Origin: Deltaproteobacteria bacterium | GTDB lineage: Bacteria > Myxococcota_A > Polyangia > Polyangiales > Polyangiaceae | Length of the DNA: 64,000 nt | Reading direction: 5' to 3' | Assembly: GCA_016218915.1 (NCBI GenBank) | Contig: JACRCQ010000051.1 | Span: 124,001 to 188,000, forward strand | Shown: positions 55,319 through 63,477 of the stretch, piece after piece | Layout: each line of letters begins with the position of its first letter | How positions within the stretch are numbered: the stretch's first letter is position 1 | Made by a program: the position numbers and the translations under genes | Notes under the pieces: model-generated | Database searches by the model: none | What the model was told of the DNA's origin: nothing | What the model saw: only the letters and a program-made list of their open reading frames with translations

Positions 55319-56566
55319 ATGCGCTTGGCTGTGCTGTGCCTCGCCGGGTTGATCGCAGGTCCCATCGCTTGCAGCAGCGACGGCAGCACGGTCGAGGAGC
55401 CTGGCGCAGCCGGAGCCGATGCCGGTGAAGATGGCGCCGATGGCTCGACGCTCCGGGGATGCATCGCGCACGGCGCGCCCTGCTCGGACAGCGCGTCGTG
55501 CTGCTCCAAGCAGTGCGACCCAGGCTCCCTCTCCTGCACCTCCACCGTGGGAAGGTGCGTGCCTGCGGATGCTCGCTGCTCCGCACCCACGGATTGCTGC
55601 ACCCTGTCGTGCATCGAGGGCCTGTGCGCAGCGGACGCTTGCCTCGCTGATGGGAAGGTGTGCACCGACTCTGCCCAGTGCTGCAGCGCCGACTGCACGC
55701 AGGGCACCTGCAAGACACTGAACACCTCGTGCTCGACGGCGGGCAATCCGTGCGACGGCAACGATGCGTGCTGCTCCAAGCTCTGCAGCAACGGGACCTG
55801 CTCGCTCGGCGCGTCGTTCTGCATCCAGGCGGGCGACGCCTGCGCGGTAGGCGCCGATTGCTGCGGCGGCATCTGCACGCGCTTGCCAGAGGCGACGCTC
55901 GGAACGTGCGGCTCGCCGCCCGCGGGTGCCTCGTTCTGCAACGGGGGATTCGACGGCACGGTGTGCCAGTCGTGCGGCGACTGCTGCAGCCGTCTGTGCG
56001 TGGCCTGGGGCAATTCCGGGGTGAAGGTCTGCCAGCGCACGAGCGGATGCCACATCGACGGCGACCTGTGCCGCAAGGATGCAGACTGCTGCGGCGCACC
56101 TGGCACCGGGCTGCCAGGGGAAGGCAACGGCAAGTGCGAGCTGCAGGAAGGGAAGGACGTCGGGATCTGCCGCATGCCCAAGGGGTGCAATCCGGAAGGG
56201 AACGTGTGCCGCAACGAGGGCTCCGCCTGCGACGTCTCGACGGCGCGCAGCGACTGCTGCGGGGCACCGGGCAGCCCGGATGCGTGCCAGCTGGACGCGC
56301 TCGGCGTGCCGCGCTGCCGCACCATCACCGCGTGCCGCAAGCAGAGCGAGACCTGCGCGTATGCGTCGGATTGCTGCGATGCAGCCCCGTGCGTGCCGAA
56401 TCCCAACGGGGTGCTTCGTTGCGCTGCCCAGCAGCCGGAAGCGGGCACGGCGTGCAGCGAGGCCGGAGGCTCGTGCACGGTCAAGGCTGATTGCTGCTCC
56501 GGGATCGACTGCTATCTGCCGACAGGCTCGACCCATGGCACGTGCTGGGTGCCCGGGGCCGAGTGA
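55319..56566 (+). CDS. Lipoprotein with an array of CCS-type disulfide repeats
   Basis: 415 residues. Lipobox LIAGPIAC, acidic linker, then about nine repeats of some 35-40 residues with the pattern C(x6)C(x4-5)CC(x3)C(x4-6)C, such as GAPCSDSASCCSKQCD, DAACCSKLCSNGTC, DACAVGADCCGGICT and CTVKADCCSGIDC. The spacing is that of inhibitor-cystine-knot or knottin-type mini-proteins. These could be rigid binding modules or toxin-like effectors; no cleavage sites between units are evident. No known enzyme motif is present. It probably needs an oxidative folding system in the periplasm. Convergent with the fibro-slime gene (6-base gap). Confidence 0.78.
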   Translation: MRLAVLCLAGLIAGPIACSSDGSTVEEPGAAGADAGEDGADGSTLRGCIAHGAPCSDSASCCSKQCDPGSLSCTSTVGRCVPADARCSAPTDCCTLSCIEGLCAADACLADGKVCTDSAQCCSADCTQGTCKTLNTSCSTAGNPCDGNDACCSKLCSNGTCSLGASFCIQAGDACAVGADCCGGICTRLPEATLGTCGSPPAGASFCNGGFDGTVCQSCGDCCSRLCVAWGNSGVKVCQRTSGCHIDGDLCRKDADCCGAPGTGLPGEGNGKCELQEGKDVGICRMPKGCNPEGNVCRNEGSACDVSTARSDCCGAPGSPDACQLDALGVPRCRTITACRKQSETCAYASDCCDAAPCVPNPNGVLRCAAQQPEAGTACSEAGGSCTVKADCCSGIDCYLPTGSTHGTCWVPGAE

Positions 56567-56572
56567 GACAGC

Positions 56573-57628
56573 CTACTTCGGTCCAACACCGCAATTGACG
56601 AATACGAAGTTGGTTTCCATGCGGAAGTTGGAAGCGCAGCAGTTCCTCTCCGCAAAGAAGAAGTCCATGTTGTAGACTTCTCCGGGCGTGAGGCCGAGCG
56701 CCACCGTCCCTGCGATGCCGCCGGGAATGGTCTCCGTGTAGCCGAGCTCCGGCGCCGTGTGCAGCTTGACCAGCGTCTCCCACTGCGGATCCACGATGAT
56801 CTCGACCCGTCCGGTGTCCAGGTTGATCGTGCCCTGCAGCGGTACGTGGATGCCTCCCAGGTTCACCGCAAGCTTGTCGTTGATGTACACGAATACGTCG
56901 TCGTCGCCCCGGAACGTGAACAGGTTCCCAACGTCGTACCGGAACGTGGTGTGAAGCTCGTAGGTGAAGTGGAAGTTGCGGACCGCCTGGTCGTCGCTCT
57001 TGTACGGCCCCTTGTCAGGATCGTTGGATTCCGCAGCAAAGAGCTTGTCGTCAATCGGGAAGAAGAACGCGGTCTCGTAGGAGAACGTCCCGCTCGTGCC
57101 CGCCTTCATGGTCAGATTGAGCTCTTGCGCCAGATTCACCCCTGGCACGTCGGTGTACCACTGCGCGAAGTTCGCCGCGCTCGTGGTGCTCGGGGTCTTG
57201 GTGCCCCCGGCAAAGACCGGCTTGCGATCCGGGCCGATCGCAGAGCCGAGCGCACCGACGATCGCAGGATCCCACGGTCCGCAATCCTTATTGAAGGGGT
57301 CGGTGTACCCGCTGTTGCCGCTGCATTGGAAGTCGACTCCCGCGTGGAAGTCGCGCACCGTGCCGGTCACCACGTTCCCGCACCCCACCGGCGGCTTGCC
57401 TCCTGAGCCGCCCTGGCCAGTGCCGTCGCCACCGGCACTGCCATCCAGGAGCATCGTGCCCCCTGTGCCCGCGTTTCCGCCGATGTTGATGGTTCCGCCA
57501 GCGCCATTGCCCCCGGACGAGCCTCCACTTGAGTCACCGCTGTCGCCGCAACCCACGGCAATTGCCGTCGCTCCCAGGCACGCGCCCACCACCAGCAACG
57601 TCCCCTTCACAGCATTCCCCATAGCCAT
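56573..57628 (-). CDS. Fibro-slime domain lipoprotein
   Basis: 351 residues. Signal peptide to AIAVGC, Gly/Ser linker containing GGTMLLDGSA, then a fibro-slime domain: GTVRDFHAGVDFQC, FTYELHTTFRYD, FTFRGDDDVFVYINDKLAV, NLGGIHVPLQGT, and the closing EVYNMDFFFAERNCCASNFR. The family is known from Fibrobacter, Dictyostelium prespore proteins and myxobacterial surface proteins; it is PA14-like and probably binds carbohydrate. The start is ATG 57626-57628 (a second ATG two codons on). Its linker is nearly the same as that of the VWA lipoprotein. Confidence 0.85.
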   Translation of the reverse strand: MAMGNAVKGTLLVVGACLGATAIAVGCGDSGDSSGGSSGGNGAGGTINIGGNAGTGGTMLLDGSAGGDGTGQGGSGGKPPVGCGNVVTGTVRDFHAGVDFQCSGNSGYTDPFNKDCGPWDPAIVGALGSAIGPDRKPVFAGGTKTPSTTSAANFAQWYTDVPGVNLAQELNLTMKAGTSGTFSYETAFFFPIDDKLFAAESNDPDKGPYKSDDQAVRNFHFTYELHTTFRYDVGNLFTFRGDDDVFVYINDKLAVNLGGIHVPLQGTINLDTGRVEIIVDPQWETLVKLHTAPELGYTETIPGGIAGTVALGLTPGEVYNMDFFFAERNCCASNFRMETNFVFVNCGVGPK

Positions 57629-57744
57629 GCATGCACCTCTTCACCCAGCAGCTTCGCATGGACCCGCGCCGGGGCCAACGCTCGTCTCCGATCGTGACCC
57701 GAACGCCCCCGACTTTCAACCGTGGATCGCGCCGAGCCGTGCAT

Positions 57745-59679
57745 TCACTGCGACGCGCGCTCGTACGCCGTGGCTGCCTGGTCCATGCGCCCGACCCTTC
57801 GCCATCGCTTGTCCGCGCTCAGCGCCGTGGCAAGTGGGCTGAACGTACCGGTCACCACCCACTTGGCTCCGCGCTTGTCAAAGGCGGCCATCATGTCCTT
57901 GGGCTCAGCGACCGGCCACCATTCGATTCGATTGGAATACTGCTCGTTCCACATGGTGCCGATGAACAGGAAGCTGTCCGTGTACACCAGCAGATCGCCG
58001 GGCTTGAGGTGGGCTTCGCGGGCGCGCGCCACGTCATCGTCGATCGTCCAATGGTCCATCTTGCGTGCAGCCCGCTCCACGGCTGGCAGCTTCAGCAGTT
58101 GGTAGAGCTGCTTGGGCCCTGGCTGCAGCCCAGGCTCGGCCCAGTACAAGTAGGCCAGATTCGAGAGGACCGTGACCGCCATCGCACCGGTCCCGAGACG
58201 CAACGTGCTGGCGTAGGCACCCAGACGCGCGCAGGCAATTACCAGGATCGCCGCCACGTGAAGGTTGTAGCGGGCTTGCCAGATCGCTGGGGAGAACACG
58301 CCGCACGCGAGCCCGTAGAGCAGCACGACCAGGAACGACACGATGACAGCTTCATCCTCGAGCGGTGCTTGCTTGAGCCGCGCCAGTATCGCTCGGGTCG
58401 CATCGACCAAGGCCATGACCAGCGCGATCACCCCCATGGGCAGCAGCAGGAAAGGTACGCTCATGCCGTAGCCGAAGACCCGCGTGTCTGGATAGTCCGC
58501 GCCTGGCTTGTACGGAGAGACGATCGCCTTCCACACGTCCGCGATCGGCTTGTGCTGCTCCTTGGCGGCATCTGCACCGGACTGCAGCCCCGGAAAGTTG
58601 ATGTGAAGGCTCTTGATCTCCAGGCCGAACGGCCAGATCGGGCTGCCGAACATCACCTTGTTGCGCACGTACAGCACACCGCCCAGGACCGCGGCCAGCG
58701 CCAGCGCGCCTGCCATGACCGCGAGGATCTTCCCTCGATGCTGGGTGCCTCGCACCAGGTGAACGCCGAGCAGCACCATCGCCATCATCCCGACCGGAGG
58801 TGCCCACGCGAGGTTCGTCACCTTCGCGCCCAGCATCAGCCCCACCGCGACCGCGGAAGGCCACGCGTCGCGCACCCGAAAACCCGGTCTCGTGCACAGG
58901 TACACCGCGGACATGCTGAACGCAGCCACGTGCAGATCAATGTACGTGCTGCGAAGGATCAGGATGGCTCCTGGCATGAGGATCGCCGCACATGCCCACC
59001 CGATCGAGCTCGCCACGTCCACGCCGAATCGCCTGCACAACAGGTAGACCGCCAGCAGGAACATGGGCGCAGCAAAGGTGTTCGGAAGCTCGATCAGCCG
59101 CCGATCCACCATCATGACCATCCAGAGCGCGGTCATCTCGCAATGACGCGGGTTGCCGTTGATCGCCTCGAAGAACACGATCCGCTGCACGACGGCGGGA
59201 CGGATCATCCCGTGATCCTGGATCGTGTAGCCGATCATCGGCTCGTGGTAGCCGAGCCCATCCCACCCATCCGACGACGCTGCGTAGCTCGCCACGCCCG
59301 ACCACACCACGATGAGCAGGACCGAGACCGCCCCCACCAGGGCGAGCCCGCGCTCCCGCCACGTGGCCCGTAGGCCGTCGATCGGAAGACGCCAGAACGA
59401 CAGCGATGCGGACAGGATCGCCTTCAGGTGCGCCCGCGCGTTGGTCTTGATGAACGAGCATGCCAGGGCACCGAGGAAGACGACCGCGGAGGCAGCGATG
59501 AGCCGACCGCGGTACAGCTGCCCGGTCAGCCCGAGGCCGTAGACGGGCACCAGCAGCAGCGCGCTTCCCAGCAGCATGGCCACCAGCGCCGACTCCGCCC
59601 GCTTGGGGAACTGGAGCCGAACCGCGAGCCCGATGGACGCGAAAAAAAGCGCTACAGAGAGGAGCAGAAGTGCGACCAC
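57745..59679 (-). CDS. Polytopic membrane protein, GT-C glycosyltransferase-like
   Basis: 644 residues with about 12 membrane helices in the first 530 and a soluble C-terminal 110. The first large periplasmic loop has an acidic motif (SSDGWDGLGYHEP) and GNPRHCEMTALW, as in ArnT/PMT-type (GT39) enzymes that use polyprenyl-phosphate sugars. The helix pattern and EIKSLHINFPG, DYPDTRVFGYG loops fit, but the catalytic DE pair is not certain. It could also be an O-antigen or protein glycosylation enzyme. It starts with a GTG (59677-59679) and has no sugar-synthesis neighbours. Surface lipoproteins with Ser/Thr-rich linkers are possible acceptors (inference). Confidence 0.7.
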   Translation of the reverse strand: MVALLLLSVALFFASIGLAVRLQFPKRAESALVAMLLGSALLLVPVYGLGLTGQLYRGRLIAASAVVFLGALACSFIKTNARAHLKAILSASLSFWRLPIDGLRATWRERGLALVGAVSVLLIVVWSGVASYAASSDGWDGLGYHEPMIGYTIQDHGMIRPAVVQRIVFFEAINGNPRHCEMTALWMVMMVDRRLIELPNTFAAPMFLLAVYLLCRRFGVDVASSIGWACAAILMPGAILILRSTYIDLHVAAFSMSAVYLCTRPGFRVRDAWPSAVAVGLMLGAKVTNLAWAPPVGMMAMVLLGVHLVRGTQHRGKILAVMAGALALAAVLGGVLYVRNKVMFGSPIWPFGLEIKSLHINFPGLQSGADAAKEQHKPIADVWKAIVSPYKPGADYPDTRVFGYGMSVPFLLLPMGVIALVMALVDATRAILARLKQAPLEDEAVIVSFLVVLLYGLACGVFSPAIWQARYNLHVAAILVIACARLGAYASTLRLGTGAMAVTVLSNLAYLYWAEPGLQPGPKQLYQLLKLPAVERAARKMDHWTIDDDVARAREAHLKPGDLLVYTDSFLFIGTMWNEQYSNRIEWWPVAEPKDMMAAFDKRGAKWVVTGTFSPLATALSADKRWRRVGRMDQAATAYERASQ

Positions 59680-59746
59680 GACGCGTGGCGGTACTCTAGT
59701 CGAAAATCATCGACCGCCAAGAAGGAAGGCGCATCTGCTGCCGTCT

Positions 59747-60427
59747 TCACTCCTTGCGCGCTGCGGAGCGCGTCGACGTCGGCTCTGCTTGCGCCGGCTC
59801 CTCTTGCGCTGGCTCCGGCCCTTGGTCAGAGGCCACGCGCAACGCGGCCTGCGCGACCCGCACGCCCGTCGAAAGGCTCGCCTTGGCGCGCACCGCTCGA
59901 ATCTGTTCCACGAGACGTGCGGGGTCACGCGACGAAACCACGACCTTCTTGGTCTTTCCGCCTTCCGTCCAACGGATCTCGACGACCTTGTCGGAATCGC
60001 CCATCAGGCTGTAGGCCCACGTGCCATCCATCGCGCGTCGGATTCCCCAACCGCCGAACTTCGAAAACTCGTAGCCCACGACCTCGCACGAATCGATCGC
60101 GTCCACAGGAATGTGCGGGCCGAACAGGCCGTACTGGATATGCACCTCGCGTTCCGTGACGTGTACCCGGAGCACCGCGAACATCGCCCACAGAAGAGCG
60201 AACAGAGCCGACATGGCGAGCGGCAGCAGCGCCATCGCCGCCGGTGCAGGCTTGCTTCCCATCCCTGCGAGGATCATCCCGGCCAGCACCCACAGGAAGG
60301 GAACCCACACCAGCAGGATCCAGTGCAGCTTCCAGATCATCTTCTCGCGATGAACCGGCGCGCCGCCTCCGGCCATGTACTTGCTCTCGTAGCCGTCAAT
60401 CCCTGGTGCTGGCTTCTCCTCGCCCAT
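59747..60427 (-). CDS. Two-helix membrane protein with PH-like domain
   Basis: 226 residues. A short soluble head, two membrane helices (about 32-55 and 65-88), then a beta-rich region (VTEREVHIQYGLFGPHIPVD, DKVVEIRWTEGG, KKVVVSSRDPARLVEQI) consistent with a bacterial PH-like domain, and a Pro/Ala/Glu tail. Proteins of this kind are widespread and mostly uncharacterised. Start ATG 60425-60427. It precedes the membrane glycosyltransferase-like gene on the same strand (67-base gap), so they may be co-transcribed. Confidence 0.6.
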   Translation of the reverse strand: MGEEKPAPGIDGYESKYMAGGGAPVHREKMIWKLHWILLVWVPFLWVLAGMILAGMGSKPAPAAMALLPLAMSALFALLWAMFAVLRVHVTEREVHIQYGLFGPHIPVDAIDSCEVVGYEFSKFGGWGIRRAMDGTWAYSLMGDSDKVVEIRWTEGGKTKKVVVSSRDPARLVEQIRAVRAKASLSTGVRVAQAALRVASDQGPEPAQEEPAQAEPTSTRSAARKE

Positions 60428-60657
60428 CGCCTAAGCATACCGGCATCTGCCCGGACCCAGCAGCCCCTTCGTGCGAAGCCGACTGCCCCCGGCACCGCGA
60501 ACGGCCCATGCGGACACCTGTCCGCTCTTGAGCCAAGTGTCCGCGCCATGCCGAGGGAAGGACTTGCCTGTTGAAGCCATTTTCTTGATGATTTCGACCC
60601 TGAAGAGCTGGCATGTGCATTGCTCCCCTCTGCGACGAACCCCCAAGGAGCCCCGCC

Positions 60658-61476
60658 ATGAACGCCGCGCATTGCCTGCTTCTGTCCGCTGCCGTGACCG
60701 GTGCCACGCTCGTCGCCTCGTCGGCGTCCGCCCAGCAACCTGAGGCTCCAGCCCCTGCTGCGTCCGCAACGCCTGCTGCGACCACACCGCCCGTGCCTGC
60801 GGCGCAGCCAGCGCCAGCAACGACCGCGGCTCCTGTGCGAACCCCGCCCGCTACCCCTGCGAAGCCGACGCCGGCCGCAACCAACAGCGCGTGGGCGCCT
60901 CCGCCCGCTCCGCCGGTCGACAACGGGCCAGAGACGCTCTTTGGCGGCAAGCATGTGCCGCTCGGCGGGTTCGGCGGCGTGCAGCCTGCCTACACACGCC
61001 TTGCCCACACCGACCAGATGCTCATCTGCGGAGATGCCGGGCTGCTGGTGAACCACGAGTTCTCGATCGGCGGCGGAGGGTGCGGGCTGGTGACCAAGCT
61101 CGACATGTCGCGTCGCACTGGCGTCGACGACGATCGCCTCATGTTCGGCTACGGCGGATTGCGCCTTCGCTACCACTTCATGGCCATGAACGTGGTCAAC
61201 GTGGCGGTGGGTGCCCTGGTGGGTGCCGGAGGGGTGGAGATCGGCAAGTTCTACAGGCGTCACGACGACAGCGACGCGTCCGTGGACTCCCGGGGCTCGA
61301 CGGGTTTCTTCGTGTTCGAGCCCCAGGTCTCGGTGTTCGTCAACATCACGCGCTGGATGCGGACCGGCGTGTCCGGCGGCTACCGCATCGTCAACGGCGT
61401 CAACACCCGGTTCGTCTCCAACTCGGATTTGGGCGGAGCAACTGCCGGAATCGATCTGCAGTTCGGTTGGTTCTAG
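60658..61476 (+). CDS. Outer-membrane-type protein with Pro/Ala-rich arm
   Basis: 272 residues. Signal peptide (TGATLVASSASAQ), a Pro/Ala/Thr-rich arm (about 25-95), then a glycine-rich region of alternating strands ending in an aromatic residue (TAGIDLQFGWF), typical of outer-membrane barrels. It shows the same plan as the protein at 27533: similar length, signal ending AQ, Pro-rich arm and small barrel-like part. AAGGAG lies 8 bases before ATG 60658. The stop codon lies within the first bases of the dispersed repeat B. Function unknown; structural or porin-like. Confidence 0.65.
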   Translation: MNAAHCLLLSAAVTGATLVASSASAQQPEAPAPAASATPAATTPPVPAAQPAPATTAAPVRTPPATPAKPTPAATNSAWAPPPAPPVDNGPETLFGGKHVPLGGFGGVQPAYTRLAHTDQMLICGDAGLLVNHEFSIGGGGCGLVTKLDMSRRTGVDDDRLMFGYGGLRLRYHFMAMNVVNVAVGALVGAGGVEIGKFYRRHDDSDASVDSRGSTGFFVFEPQVSVFVNITRWMRTGVSGGYRIVNGVNTRFVSNSDLGGATAGIDLQFGWF

Positions 61477-61584
61477 TCCTGCGTGCCTGAAGTTCGTTGC
61501 GGGATCCTTGGCGACCACGGCTTCCGCTGGCCGTATTGGCACGGCATGCCGTGCTGAACGTAGGCACGCCTTGGCGTGCCGCTC
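61472..61584. repeat. Dispersed intergenic double-hairpin repeat, copy B
   Basis: 113 bp aligning with 21341-21480: TCTAGTCCTGCGTGCC, then TGAAGTTCGTTGCGGGATC, a 16-bp palindrome GCACGGCATGCCGTGC (61539-61554) and the stem GGCACGCC-TT-GGCGTGCC (61563-61580). Copy B lacks about 20-30 bases present in the middle of A. It begins at the stop codon of the gene at 60658 and lies before the 3' end of the phosphatase gene, where it could act as a terminator. Confidence 0.75.
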
Positions 61585-61680
61585 CCGGCGTCCGCTGCCC
61601 CGAACGCATCTGGCCCCCGGCGGGCGCTGCGCCGGATCCCCCCAACGGACTTGGGCACACGGTACCTGGCCGGGGGCAGA

Positions 61681-63360
61681 TCAACCCTTGGCTTCGAGAT
61701 CCTTGAAGAACGAGTTGTACTGCGGGTCGTTGTAGCGCTCGTAGTCGATCACGAACGGCGTCAGCTGGCTGATCCCGTTCTTGTACCGGATGGTCAAGGC
61801 CATCGGCGTGACCTCGCGGTAGTTGCTCTTCTCCGGCAGGTCGTTGTTGTTCTTGCCGCCTGCTGAGAACAGCGTGAGCAGCACCACGTCCTTGTCCTCG
61901 ATCACCTTGCGGAATCCTTCGTTCACCTTCTCGTGGCCGCGGATCATCGTCGTGCACCCGATGCGGGCCATGAAGCTCTTGAACTGGTGGGTGCCGAACG
62001 GGAACCGCGCATTCGACTTCTGAAGCTCCAACGGGATCGCTTCGGCTTCGCTCGGGTCGCTCCACAGCATCTGGAAGCGCATCTCGGGGTCGTTGAGCGA
62101 CGCCAGCCCCTTGTACTTCTCGGCAAGCGTATCCTCGCGCGGAATGCCTGCGTGCACGAACAGCATCTTGTCGAACACCAGCATTCCCGGTAGCGCGTCG
62201 AACAGCTTCATGTACGCGCCGAACACCTCGTTCGCTGCGATGCCCTGCAAGGAGGTCATGGCCTCGGCCGGACGCACCGGAGCCAGCACGCGACCGTTGA
62301 GCTCCACGTAGTACTCGTGGTTTCCGCGAAGGGCGAACACGTGCCCGGGCGCAGCGAGCGACAGCTGCATCACGGTGCGAAGCACGCCGTTGTAGCTGAA
62401 CTTGCCGCGATCGATGTAGTCGCCCAGCAGCACCGCGATCATCTTCGGGTTGTTGACCGGGTCGTTGTGCCAGGCCTGCACCTTGTTGAAGAAGTCGGCC
62501 TGCAGCAGCGCCGCCTTCAGGCACGAGTAGCACCCGTGCAGATCGCCCAGTACCAGGATCTCGTAGTCCTGCGTGCTGCTCGGCGGCACCACGTACACGT
62601 GCCCGTCCAGGAACGATTCCTGCCCGGCCAGCTCGCTGAACGACTTGATCTTCGACAGCTTGCCCGCGCCCTTGCCGCGCGCGTCCTCCAGCCACCCCTC
62701 GAACTTGCCGATGAGCTCCAGATCCGTCTTCGACTGCTTCGCGAACGTCTCGGGATCCCTCGCGTAGTCCCACTCGAAGCTCTTGAGGAACGGATGATCC
62801 ACGTCACGCGCCTTGACAGACCGCGCGCTGTCGATCACCACCGCACCGTCCTCCAACGGCTCGATCTCCACCTCGTCGAGCTCGATCGGCGCAGTCAGCA
62901 GCCGGAACAGCTCGTTGCGGAACTTCATCTCGTTGGGGTGCACCACCCCGTCCGCGTGCATCAGATCATCCACCGTCGCGAGCAACGCTGCCCGGTTGTC
63001 CTCGTCGAACTGACGGAACAGCTCAAAGGCGCGCAGCTTGATCTTTGCGAGAACGAACTGCATCGGGTCCTCGCCATCCGCCACGCTCTCGGTGAACAGC
63101 GACTTGATGTCGTGATCGATTCCGTCGAGCACCTCGTGGAAGTGCTGGGTCCACTTCTGGATGACCTCGGAATGGGCCGACAGGTCCCCGCCCATCAACG
63201 ACTCGGCTCGCTGCTGGACCAGCTTGCCGATGTACTGCTGGATGTAGACCTTCTCGCTGATGTCGAAATCGCCGTCGATGTACCCGAACGCGGTCAAGTA
63301 GAAGATGATCGCGTGCATCTGCTGCTCGGCCACCTTCGAGTCGCGACTGAATTGCATCAT
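61681..63360 (-). CDS. PPP-family Ser/Thr protein phosphatase with TerB-like N-terminus
   Basis: 559 residues. The C-terminal half is a calcineurin-like PPP phosphatase with all metal motifs: GDLHG (D273, H275), GDYIDRG (D314, R318), RGNHEYY (N347, H348) and FVHAGIP (about 405), plus a late HEK His. The N-terminal 160 residues are helical with two acidic loops (YIDGDFDISEKVYIQ and LMHADGVVHPNEMKF) like TerB/DjlA domains. PPP enzymes remove phosphate from Ser/Thr (or diadenosine polyphosphates in ApaH relatives); in a genome with many kinases it may counter them. ATG 63358-63360 has GGAGG upstream. Confidence 0.88.
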   Translation of the reverse strand: MMQFSRDSKVAEQQMHAIIFYLTAFGYIDGDFDISEKVYIQQYIGKLVQQRAESLMGGDLSAHSEVIQKWTQHFHEVLDGIDHDIKSLFTESVADGEDPMQFVLAKIKLRAFELFRQFDEDNRAALLATVDDLMHADGVVHPNEMKFRNELFRLLTAPIELDEVEIEPLEDGAVVIDSARSVKARDVDHPFLKSFEWDYARDPETFAKQSKTDLELIGKFEGWLEDARGKGAGKLSKIKSFSELAGQESFLDGHVYVVPPSSTQDYEILVLGDLHGCYSCLKAALLQADFFNKVQAWHNDPVNNPKMIAVLLGDYIDRGKFSYNGVLRTVMQLSLAAPGHVFALRGNHEYYVELNGRVLAPVRPAEAMTSLQGIAANEVFGAYMKLFDALPGMLVFDKMLFVHAGIPREDTLAEKYKGLASLNDPEMRFQMLWSDPSEAEAIPLELQKSNARFPFGTHQFKSFMARIGCTTMIRGHEKVNEGFRKVIEDKDVVLLTLFSAGGKNNNDLPEKSNYREVTPMALTIRYKNGISQLTPFVIDYERYNDPQYNSFFKDLEAKG

Positions 63361-63477
63361 GGGAGCATCCTCCGTTGGGCAGGCAGGCTAGCTGATTTCT
63401 TCGCCCTGCGCAGTCCCCCTCCCCTTGCACCGCCCTGCGCTGCTATCCTCCGCCGCCTCAGGTGACCCATGGGGACC

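Noticed and set aside
54048..56267. A 739-codon minus-strand frame opposite the Cys-rich lipoproteins
   Set aside because: The product is Arg/Ser/Cys-rich noise; the plus-strand genes have signal peptides and conserved Cys frameworks.
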